Of a stretch of 64,000 nucleotides of DNA, positions 21,607 through 30,500 are shown one piece after another. Positions within the stretch are counted from its first letter, which is position 1; each line of letters starts with the position of its first letter. The position numbers and the translations under genes were made by a program. The stretch spans positions 92,173,151-92,237,150 of the forward strand of contig CM051027.1 in the NCBI GenBank assembly GCA_027627225.1. Reading direction: 5' to 3'. The DNA is from Congeria kusceri (taxonomy: Eukaryota; Mollusca; Bivalvia; Myida; Dreissenidae). Under the pieces are notes generated by a model, which saw nothing but the letters and a program-made list of their open reading frames with translations, was not told the origin of the DNA and ran no database searches.

Positions 21607-24447
21607 GTATAATTGTCATTTTTAACCCTTTGATTTACTATACGGTTTAGTATTTTGCTTTTAGATAGACGCTTGACTAGCTATTTTTAGCAATCGAATA
21701 ACAGTTATAAAAAACCTATGAGGTCATGTATGACCAATAGAATTCGGTTTTGTATTAATTTATGCTGCACGTGTTGTCAACATTTCCAAATATGGAGGGA
21801 TGTAAACATGGCCATTTTTATGACACAGATCAGATTAAAGGTTTTCTACCTTTGTCCGATGATTGCAGTGTTATGTTGACGTAAGTGTAATAAAAACGTG
21901 GCAACATTACTCAGTAGCTCTAGAACAATACAACAGATATTCATCCATTTTTTATTTCGTAGTTTTATTTGATGTCCAGTGTGGTAAAATTTTGTTGTTT
22001 TACTAATTTAATGCCCAGATCCCAGTATTGCGTTTGTATTGTTATAGCATTTCCAAGAAGGCAAACCAACAGATCAGTTCCCTGACCCATTGCCTGTAGA
22101 AGCCTTGGGTCACACAGTCACGCCAGCCAGACGGCTATTAAAGAGACTGCCAGTAGATGACCATGTACCACGGAAGAGAAGAAGAAATCTTGAACAAGAA
22201 ATTAATACAAGGTATAAATTTTAATAAACACATCAGTGGTTCAAATAATTGTATTATCTTTACATGTAAACAATAACAACGATGTAATATCAGAACTTGT
22301 AAGCCCATAATGCAGCATATATATATTGCGAATAACCAACACAGAGCATGTTAATACACTATATCAACGACAAAAATGGCATATCTTACACACATAATAT
22401 TGTATAGGTACATTTTATTTACAGTGAGAACAATGAAAACGCAGACCCCAAACCACACTCCCATCATGCGGAGACACAAACCGATGAAAAAAAAGGTAAC
22501 TATTTAACACGATACTTTGTGTACATGTGGCACACCTTTGAAAGAATATTTTCCATGGCATCTTTGTCAGGCAATATTCTTGTTATGAACAATCCTGTCT
22601 CGTGTAAGTAACAAAGTCACAAAACTTTGCCCCCGTAACAAGCAATTGTCCTTGAACTTGGAACCAGTAAGGGTTGTCTTACTCAAAGAAATGTTCTCTC
22701 CATCTGTGATTAAGAAGAAATCTTTTTTTGCATTATTTTGATCTACCGCATCTGCAATAGTCATATTGCGAACAGAAAATGGACACTTAATTTCCAAAAT
22801 TCCTGTCTGACCACCATCACATACTTTGCCGTCTGGCGTGGCTCCGATGCACGGAAACTTCGGATTTACAAACAATCCGCAGTCGTGCACATGGTTTTTT
22901 GTCTTTTTTCTATACATGTTACGTGCAATTCTTTCATTCGCTATGCCATAGCTGGTAGACGCTGAGGTGAACACTTTTGATTTGGTGATGCTATCTATAA
23001 ACTTTTCGCTGATTGCTGACTTTTTGAGCATGATCCGTCCGAAGTTTGAGGCCGTGATTCTTTTTTGTCTTTCTGCAGACCAAACAGCACAATAACGCTG
23101 GTCACGAGTGTTGAGTTCAATCGCTAGAGCCTCGTCTTGCGTCACGCTTACATGTTTCATGTTGTCAAGATGCTCAGTTGCAATGTCCAAATTCACATCA
23201 GGTTGTGCAGGCAGTTCAAGGGTTCCACATTTTTCTGTTTGGCTCAACACATTGTCTACTTGCTGGATAAGTGGTATCTGAAAAAATATTATTTGAAATA
23301 ATTTGTCTTTTATAACTTTATTTTTCTGTTTTCAGATGTTTCTCCTCTGGAAATGTTGGCCCTAACAGCAGAAAACCAGGCTTTGAAACAACAACTGCAA
23401 GCTGTTCAAGCAACTTTGCACCGAAAAATGGCTGACCAAGTGCTGAGAAATGAAGAGCTAACAAGAGTGAATAGTTCACTAAGGAAACAAATGAAAAAAA
23501 CAACAAAAGAATCTGTAAACAGACAACTTTTTTCAGTTGAGTATCTTAGAACAATGAAGGGAAAAAACTTCCAGTACTTTGTTTATTTGAAATTTTTGAC
23601 CATCTTTCAGTTCCTGGTACCCATTTCGAATGAATGTCCATTTGATTTTCCAAGAACAATTTCAAGTATTAAAAAAATGAAATTGGAAGACCAGCTGCTG
23701 TTGACACTGATCAAACTTAGACTAAACCTGCAGTTCCAACACATTGCGAATCTCTTCAATATCAGCCCTACTGATGCAGGTGCTCTATTTAGAAACTGGA
23801 TAAACTACATGTTTTACAGATTTGGTTCAGTACCAATTTGGCCGGACAGGGATATAATTGTGGATAAAATGCCGAAGAAATACAAAGAGGACTTTCCGAA
23901 CACTGTACTTATACTGGACGGAACAGAGATAAAACTTGAAAGGCCCTCATCATTACATTCCCAAAGCCAGTGCTACTCGGACTACAAATCTGCTACAACA
24001 TTGAAGGCTTTGGTTGGAGTTGACCCCAGAGGCTCTTTTACATTTATTTCCATGTTATTTTCCGGTGCCATTTCAGATAAAGAAATTACTAATCAATGTG
24101 GACTCCTGGATATGCTTCAACAACTTATTGACTGTGGGAAAATAAAGAAAGGGGATGGAATCATGGTGGATAAGGGTTTTTTAATTAAAGTGGAGGTTGA
24201 AAAATTAGGACTTAAATTGTACATGCCACCTTTTGCTCCAGGATCAGGTCAAATGTCTGACAGCGATGTCAAACTAACCAGGAAAATAGCCAGGCACCGT
24301 GTACATGTAGAGCGTGCCATTTCTAGGGTTAAAAAGTTTAAAATTGTTGACCATAAAATTGAAATAAGTTTGTTCCCATCTATAAACCAAATATGGTTCT
24401 GTTGCTGCTTTTTGACAGGCTTCATGCCATTGCTTGTGCAAGACTAA
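21352..24447 (+). CDS. THAP-domain DDE transposase (four exons: 21352-21606, 22048-22211, 22425-22495, 23336-24447)
   Basis: The spliced frame totals 1602 nt (533 residues plus stop), with no internal stop and consistent phases (0, 2, 1). The start is fixed by an in-frame TAA at 21346-21348. The N-terminus is a THAP zinc finger: ligands C5, C10, C83 and H86, the invariant-type W42, and a DPLP stretch near 98-101. Next come a basic linker (PRKRRRN), a predicted coiled coil (about 165-220) and an HTH_Tnp_4-like region (LEDQLLLTLIKLRLNLQFQHIANLF). The last part is a DDE_Tnp_4 catalytic domain: D358 in LILDGTE, D442 in MVDKGF, E489 in HVERAISRVK. THAP should bind the ends; DDE should cut and join them. 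Possible poly(A) signals: AATAAA at 24668 and 24725. All catalytic and zinc residues are present, so it looks capable of function. Its last intron holds an exon of the opposite-strand nuclease gene. Confidence 0.93.
22048..22211 (+). CDS. Transposase exon 2 (end of THAP finger and basic linker)
   Basis: Acceptor TTGTTATAG|CATTTC. It opens with His86, the last zinc ligand (CTK-H), then FQEGKPTDQFPDPLP. It ends ACAAG|GTATAA in phase 2. The exon has no ATG-initiated frame of its own; I found it through the split THAP signature. Confidence 0.92.
22425..22495 (+). CDS. Transposase exon 3 (71 nt, polar linker)
   Basis: Acceptor TTTATTTACAG|TGAG, donor AAAAAG|GTAACT. It completes Ser from exon 2 and encodes ENNENADPKPHSHHAETQTD plus EKK, ending in phase 1. 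It stops 4 bp before the first base of the opposite-strand nuclease stop codon. Confidence 0.88.
22500..23277 (-). CDS. Nuclease exon 4 (YqaJ core; two frameshifts)
   Basis: Acceptor ATTTTTTCAG|ATACCA, phase 0. The frame is open from 23277 to 22567. The best homologous reading shifts frame near 22675 and again near 22591, reaching TAG at 22500-22502. A possible poly(A) signal (AATAAA on -) is at 22414-22419, overlapping transposase intron 2. Confidence 0.85.
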
Positions 24448-25550
24448 CATGTTACCTGGTGTGAAAGGGTACTGCTAATGGCTTGTGGTCCATGGTCTGT
24501 TATGATGGTCTGTTCTGGTTTGCAGGCCAAGTACCCCAGTGGAGCGTCCTTTAAAGATGAAAGTAGACCGATGTCTTTCTCTGTAAGCCTGATTTTTCTG
24601 AAAAACGAACAAAATTAGAATTAGATTTATATGTTAGTCTTTTCGTTTTTATCGTGCACTTGGCCACAATAAACTGGACTGTACAATGTTTATTATGATG
24701 TTTATTATTATGTTGTATATTGTGAATAAAGTCATACTAGAGTTTATTATTTTTTTATGTTAAAAACAACACGGTAACAACCTGTAGTCATTGAAGATGG
24801 CTGTCATAGGTCTCTTTTTCCTGTCCACATTTGTTGACCGGGATAGTACCATGGTAGAGACTGGTTCAGCCTGGATCTTAGATCCCCTTGGCTTGTCCCA
24901 CTGCTGTGGACAGGAGGTACTAGATGGCTGACTTGGTACTTCCGTAAGACCATCCAAAATCCAGTCGGTTAGCTTCAACACCATGGCCAACACATGAGCG
25001 TATTCTCCAGCAATCCTGCACAAAGATATAAAATAATGTACATTATTCTTCATTAATTAATAATAATTCTGATATGTTATCAAACTGCTGCCTTTTAATA
25101 TTTGAAAATATGCTGGTGTTAAATTTGGAAGTGTAAACAATGTTATTATTAAGTTCAGGTGTTTCCCTTTATTGAGAGTAATACAACATGATGTCAACCA
25201 GGTACAAATCTGCATTACAGTAGCCCTATCATCATAACATGTGAGAATCGTCGTTATCGTTATTTTTTTACAACGAAATTACAAACATATCCTGTCAGTA
25301 ATAACGTAACGATAAGTAATATGTGTCACAAATAGGAAAGCACTTACCCTGCCTTACAACTGCAATGTGCGATCGTAATTGCCGTTTTTGACATCGACAA
25401 ATTGACAGTATGTGGATCTCCCTTTCTTTGACTGCGGAAGATACGAGACTTTACGTCGATTTCGTCATCATTTCCCCTAAAAATTCGCACAGAGTCAACG
25501 TATGACTCATTAGCAAATTTCTGCCTTGAATACGTTGACGTAGCAAACAT
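22500..25550 (-). CDS. SWIM-like / YqaJ-type nuclease of the transposon (exons 25550-25348, 25015-24782, 24597-24456, 23277-22500), with two frameshifts near its end
   Basis: Four minus-strand exons join in consistent phase (2, 2, 0). Exons 1-2 form a SWIM-like CxC...H segment (C63, C65, H75; Tyr73 sits where the third Cys is usual) and a SCPQQWDKPRGSKI motif typical of this family. Exon 4 holds the YqaJ/lambda-exonuclease-type core: ITASNFGR, YGIANERIA, GATPDG and LEIKCP, with the metal-binding acidic residues and Lys intact. Family members process DNA ends; a role in transposition is inferred. Apparent 1-nt losses near 22675 and 22591 shift the frame. The neighbouring frames spell NPYWFQVQGQLL and FITRILPDKDAMEN, the expected continuation, ending at TAG 22500-22502. 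Both shifts adjoin short A or T runs, so sequencing error is possible. Without correction it stops at 22567. Confidence 0.85.
23336..24447 (+). CDS. Transposase exon 4 (coiled coil, HTH, DDE domain)
   Basis: Acceptor TTCTGTTTTCAG|ATGTTTCTC; the phase-1 G gives Asp. The whole exon is open to TAA at 24445-24447. It contains all three catalytic acidic residues. It lies inside intron 3 of the minus-strand nuclease gene, ending 8 bp from that gene's exon 3. Confidence 0.95.
24456..24597 (-). CDS. Nuclease exon 3
   Basis: Acceptor GTTCGTTTTTCAG|AAAAATC, donor CACCAG|GTAACA. Encodes KIRLTEKDIGLLSSLKDAPL and 27 more residues without a stop, phase 2 in and 0 out. The frame has no in-frame ATG. It is 8 bp past the end of the transposase stop codon on the other strand. 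Confidence 0.85.
24782..25015 (-). CDS. Nuclease exon 2
   Basis: Acceptor TTTGTGCAG|GATTGC. Encodes IAGEYAHVLAMVLKLTDWIL through CPQQWDKPRG to RKKRPMTAIFNDY, then AG|GTTGTT. The conserved Cys of GxCxH is replaced by Tyr. Confidence 0.85.
25348..25550 (-). CDS. Nuclease exon 1 (CxC half of the SWIM-like segment)
   Basis: Begins MFATSTYSRQKF, ends AHCSCKA plus two bases; donor GG|GTAAGTG. An upstream ATG near 25614 (MAAMLRLRDIPDDFLEQFLP) reads toward this exon one frame off, so the true N-terminus may be longer with a third frameshift. Confidence 0.75.
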
Positions 25551-25687
25551 TTATAAGGCAAAAATTGTTCTAAAAAATCATCCGGAATATCGCGTAATCT
25601 AAGCATAGCCGCCATTTTGTTTTCTGCTTGTCGAGGTTTCCAGACCGAATGGTCACGTGATTAAGTGGGCGGAGCGATCGGATTCCA

Positions 25688-25702
25688 GGCGAGATGTTAA
25701 TT
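25688..25702 (-). repeat. Right terminal inverted repeat of the transposon
   Basis: GGCGAGATGTTAATT, exact inverse of 21165-21179, followed at once by the resumed array unit. Confidence 0.95.
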
Positions 25703-27180
25703 GCAGTTTCAGAGGAGAAGATTTTCAAAGTCATTTTGCTATTTAAGTCTATATAAACCATGTGACCCTGGGTTGTGGCCAGTTTTGTCCGTAGGGGCAT
25801 CATTTGAACAATCTTTGTAGAGGACCACTATACAATGGTACTAACTAAATACCAAACCTCTGGGCTTGGCAGTTTCAGAGGAAAAGATTTTAAAAGCCAT
25901 ATTGCTATTTAAGTCTATATAAACCATGTGACTCCCGGGGCGTAGCTAGTTTTTCCCCTGGGGCATCATGTGAACAATCTTTGTAGAGGACCACTATGCA
26001 ATATTATATACCAAATATGAAACCTCTGGCCCTTGCAGTTTCAGAAGAGAAGATTTTTCAAGTGATGGCCAGTTTTCACCCCAGGGGCATAATTTGAACA
26101 ATCTTTGAAGAGGACCATTAACACAATGTTACATACCAAATATGGACCTTGCGGTTTCAGAGGAGATGTTTACAGTCGTTTGCTATTTAAGTCTATATAA
26201 ATGATGTGACCCCCGGAGCATGGCCAGTTTTGACCCCAGGGGCATCATTTGAACAATCTTTATAGAGGATCACTTTACAATGTTACCAACCAAATACGAA
26301 ACCTCTGGGCCTTGCAGTTTAAGAGGAGACGATTTTTAAAGTCATTTAAAACAATGTGACCTCTGGAGCGTGGCCAGTTTTGACCCCAAGGGCATCATTT
26401 GAACAATCTTTGTAGAGGACCACTTTACAATGTTACATACCAAACATGACACCTCTGGGTCTTGCGGTTTCAGAGGCGAAGATTTTTGAAGTCACTTTAC
26501 TATTCAAGTCTACATAAACCATATGACCCCCGGGACGTAGTCGGTTTTGACCCCAGGGGCATCATTTGAACAATCTTTGTTGAGGACCACTATACAATGT
26601 TACATACCCAATAGGAAACCTCTGGGAATTGCGGTTTCAGAGGAGAAGATTTTCAAAGTCATTTTCCTATTTCAGTCTATATAAACCATGTGACCCTGGG
26701 GCTTGGCCAGTTTTGACCCCAGGGGCATCATTTGAACAATCTTTTTAGAGGACAACTATACAATGTTACCAACCAAATACAAAACCTCTGGGCCTTGTGG
26801 TTTCAGAGGAGATTTTTAAAGTCATATTGCTACTCAAGTCTATATGTGACCCCTGGGGCGTGGCCAGTTTTGACCCTATGGGCATGATTGGAACAAACTT
26901 TTTAGAGGACCAATATACACTGTTATATACCAAATATGAAACCTCTGGGCCTTGCAGTTTCATAGGAAATTTTAAAAGTCATTTTGCTATTAAAGTCTAT
27001 ATAAATCATGTGACCCCGGGGCGTGGCCAGTTTTCACCCCAGGGCATCATTTGAACAATCTTTGTAGAGGACCACTATACAATGTTACATACCAAATATG
27101 AAACCTCTGGGCCTTGCAGTTTCAGAGATGAATTTTTTAAGTTTTCACTTTTTAAATCTATTTTTAGCTCTGGTGACCTA
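25703..27180 (-). repeat. Tandem array of ~165-bp units, right part
   Basis: It continues the array at 20080-21164. About nine units carry CCTTGCGGTTTCAGAGGAGA, GTGACCCCCGGGGCGTGGCC, GACCCCAGGGGCATCATTTG and TTTGTAGAGGACCACTATAC. Confidence 0.93.
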
Positions 27181-27380
27181 CATATGCAGTGGACCGAAAT
27201 GATTTGAACAACTTTCAAAGAGGGTCACCCAAGGATCATTCCTGTGAAGTTTCCTGAAAATCTTCCAAGTGGTTTAGGAGGAGATGTGGATTGTATGAAA
27301 AAGTTGACACACGACGGACGACGGACAATATACAATCACAACAGCTCACCATGCGCACGTTGTGCTCAGGTGAGCTAAAA
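27180..27380 (+). repeat. Hairpin terminus of the repeat family adjoining the array
   Basis: AAAGAGGGTCACCCAAGGATC, then CACGACGGACGACGGAC, then the hairpin AGCTCACCATGCGCA / TGTGCTCAGGTGAGCT (27343-27375). The array and hairpin end appear to be one composite repeat. Confidence 0.8.
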
Positions 27381-27505
27381 ATGGCACAGGAAACATACCT
27401 GTAGATATTCAGGGCCTTTTTACCTTGCAAGACAGAGCCGTATCATAGGCATCATACCCAATTAAATTTATATAAAACCACACATTTAAAAACCAAAAGT
27501 TCACT

Positions 27506-27598
27506 TTACATCTGGATTTTTGACCTAATACCAAATTTGTTGCAATAAATTTCCCTTACGCCCAGGGCCTGTGCCCCATCTCCAGCGACTGAATAAAG
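27506..27598 (-). CDS. RAD51C: RAD51C exon 7 (C-terminus), tentative
   Basis: Acceptor TTGATTTTACAG|CTTTATTC; 30 codons then TAA. Encodes LYSVAGDGAQALGVREIY and 12 more residues. GVRE sits where RAD51C proteins have GFRD/GIRD, which supports it. The intron to exon 6 would be 32 nt, unusually short. The alternative is read-through, adding VSALILI after MVT and stopping at 27607-27609. Confidence 0.55.
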   Translation of the reverse strand, partial: LYSVAGDGAQALGVREIYCNKFGIRSKIQM

Positions 27599-30500
27599 CT
27601 GTAAAATCAAATTAAAATCAAAGCACTCACTGTCACCATGAATGGAACAGTACATGATTTCAGACTGGGTGATTTAAACAACCAGGCCTGTCTGGTTCCC
27701 CTGTTCCACTGCAGCATGAGCCTGGTTGTGCATGCATGGCCCCAGCTTTCACCCAAGCAGGGAACCAGGCTGGACCCTCTTTGTCCAGGCCCTTGTTGGA
27801 CCCGGGTAGTCATCTGGTTGGTTACAACAACCTTAAATGTTTTTAATTGTAACCAGTTTTGTCACATGAGTGACTGATATACCCCCACAATATGGCCTTG
27901 TCACAAAACGATGGCATCCATTTGAAAGAAATGGACACAATGATAATTTTTAATTTGTGAGTGTTAAACAGTGTATTTGGAAAATTGTTATTTCAATAGG
28001 ATCCATAACTCTGCCAACATTTAGTGATTTGTAACCAAAGTCAAACCTGACTTTAATGGTGTTACAGGTATGTACCAAAAATAATTTAAGTATGTGGGCC
28101 ATAACTCTGTAAAAATTGAGTGGTTTGTAACCATAGTAGAACATGACCTGTATTTTATGATGCTACACATGTGTACCAAAAATTATTTGAACATGTCAAG
28201 CCGTTCTTGAGTTATTTGTATATATCAAGCCATTCGTGAGTTATCGTCCGGACACCATGTTTTTAGGGAATTTAAGTCAAAAAGGGCCCATAACTCTGTC
28301 AAAATTTAGTGGTTTGTAATCAAAGTCAAACTTGACCTGTATTTTATGATGCTTCACATGTGTACCAAAAAATTATTTGAGTATGTCAAGCCATTCTTGA
28401 GTTATCATCCCGAAACCATGTTTTTGAGGGAATTTAAGTACAAAAAGGGCCATAACTCTGTCAAAATTTAGTGGTTTGTAACCAAAGTCAAACTTGACCC
28501 TGTGTTCTATAATGTTGCACATGTGTACCAAAAAGTATTCGAATGTGTCAAGCCTGTCTTGAGTTATCAACCAGAAACCATAAAAACCAACAGACCGCAT
28601 GCTTATTCCCATTATAAATCCCCCCTAAACTTCCGTTTGTGGGGGTATAATGAAGCATTGTGACAATTGTAGCTTTAAAAATTTACCTAACCCGAATTAT
28701 ATAACTTTGACAGAACATCTTTATGAAAATTATGCTTTTATAGACTTAGTTAACATGACAATTTTGTTATATTTGAGTATAAATATATTGTAAGATTCAA
28801 AAATAGATTAGAAGTTTATCTAGAGAATACTTATTCTTTATGTAAGGGGGTAATAATCCTTCTTTTGAACAGTCACTTTTCTGTTAACTACAAAAATTTG
28901 AATGATTTAAATATGTATGTTTCTTTTTTAAATATTTTGTAGATTACCAACTGCAATGAAATAAATGTATTGTGAATACATACTGCAATTTCCAACGACC
29001 TCGCGATCTTGTGCAAGATTTGAGCAAGGTTTGTTAAAATCCTTGTTCTCAATGACAGATCCTCAAAATCATGACGGAAGTGGAATGAAACACTGTCTAT
29101 TATCACCAAACGCACCTGTCAAATACAGAGCAGATCCTCAAAATCATCATGGAAGTTGAACGACACACTGTCTATTATCACCAAATGCACCTGTCAAATA
29201 CAGAGCACCAATATACAGGGGTGTGGAAATATCAAATAGACAAGTTCATTGCATAAATCTATTTGTCCGCAAGCAATAGTCACTTGTCCAAATAAAATAT
29301 AGTTTTTATTCCAGGCCTTCCTGATATATTTTTTCATTAAATAATAAATTAAACACAATTTGTTATTTAAATGTAGAAGTATATCATAATAAGATATTTA
29401 ACTTCCAACTTTTACATTATTTTCACACCCTGAAATTGAACTTGTAAATTGGACAAGTAGACAGGAAAATTTTACTTGTCAAACAGTAAAAATACCTGCA
29501 TCGGACAAGTCGAGCATGGGATTTCCACATCCCTGATATTTTAATAATAAAATACAGATTTTATAATGAAACAAGGCTTGTCACAGGATGTGACCTATGC
29601 CCCCGAAGCATATGCTTGTCAGAGGAAGGCAACACAATGTATGTAACATGTTTGCAAAAATTACATTTCCTACAAAAGAGTTATGGTCCTTGTACTCTGC
29701 ACTTCCTCTCAACATCCTCTATCAATATATTTCGTTTTATTTTAAATGACTTCAATACCTATGGAGTTATGCACTGCACAAGAAAATTAACTAAAGGGCA
29801 ATAACTCCATAAATATTGAAGAAAGAGTTATGGTCCTTGTACTCTGCTCTTCCTCTCAATGTCCTCTATCAACAGATGTGGTGTTATTTTAAAATTCCTT
29901 CAATACTAAGGTAGTAATTATCTGCCCCCACCCCACCCCTCCTAAAAAAACAAAACAATGGGCAATAACTCTGTAAATATTGAAGAATGAATTATGGTCC
30001 TTATACTCTGCACTTCCTCTCAATGTCCTCTATCAATATATGTGGTTTTATTTAAAATTCCTTCAATCCTGTAAAATGGAATTATGCTCTGCACAAAAAA
30101 ATTAATAAAGAGCAATAACGCCATAAATATTGAAGAAAAATTTATGGTCCTTGTACTCTGCACTTCATCTCATTGTCCTCTATCATTATGTGTAGTTTTA
30201 TTTGAATCCCGTTAATACTAATGGGGTAATGCTCCGCACAAGAAAATTGAACAAAGTGCAAATAACTCCATAATATTGAAGAAATAGTTATCGTCCCTGT
30301 ACTCCTCTCATTGTCCATTCTATGATGCTTCATGTGAATCACTTCAATACTAATGGTAGTATTCTCTGCACAAGAAAATTAATGCTTTGCACAAGAAATA
30401 AAACAAAGGGCAATAACTCCATAAATATTAACAAGAGTTGTGGTCCTTGTGCTATGCACTTCCTCTCATTGTCCTGTATCATTACATGAAATTTCTTTTG

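Larger units (their letters stand above)
21165..25702 (+). mobile_element. Complete ~4.5-kb DNA transposon, ISL2EU-like (PIF/Harbinger-related), with THAP-DDE transposase and YqaJ nuclease genes
   Basis: Both ends are AATTAACATCTCGCC (21165-21179) and its exact inverse (25688-25702). The split array gives the empty site: a neighbouring unit near 26620 reads CTCTGGGAATTGCGGTTTCAG, so the target was GGGAATTGC. Because AATT is palindromic, a 2-bp AT duplication with 12-bp ends or a 4-bp AATT duplication with 11-bp ends (21169-25698) both fit. CCTCGACAAGC occurs inverted just inside both ends (21272-21282; 25626-25636). Cargo: a 533-residue transposase on + and a SWIM-like/YqaJ nuclease on -. As I recall, an IS5/Harbinger-like transposase with a YqaJ endonuclease defines ISL2EU (IS4EU) elements; that assignment rests on gene content. 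Confidence 0.92.
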
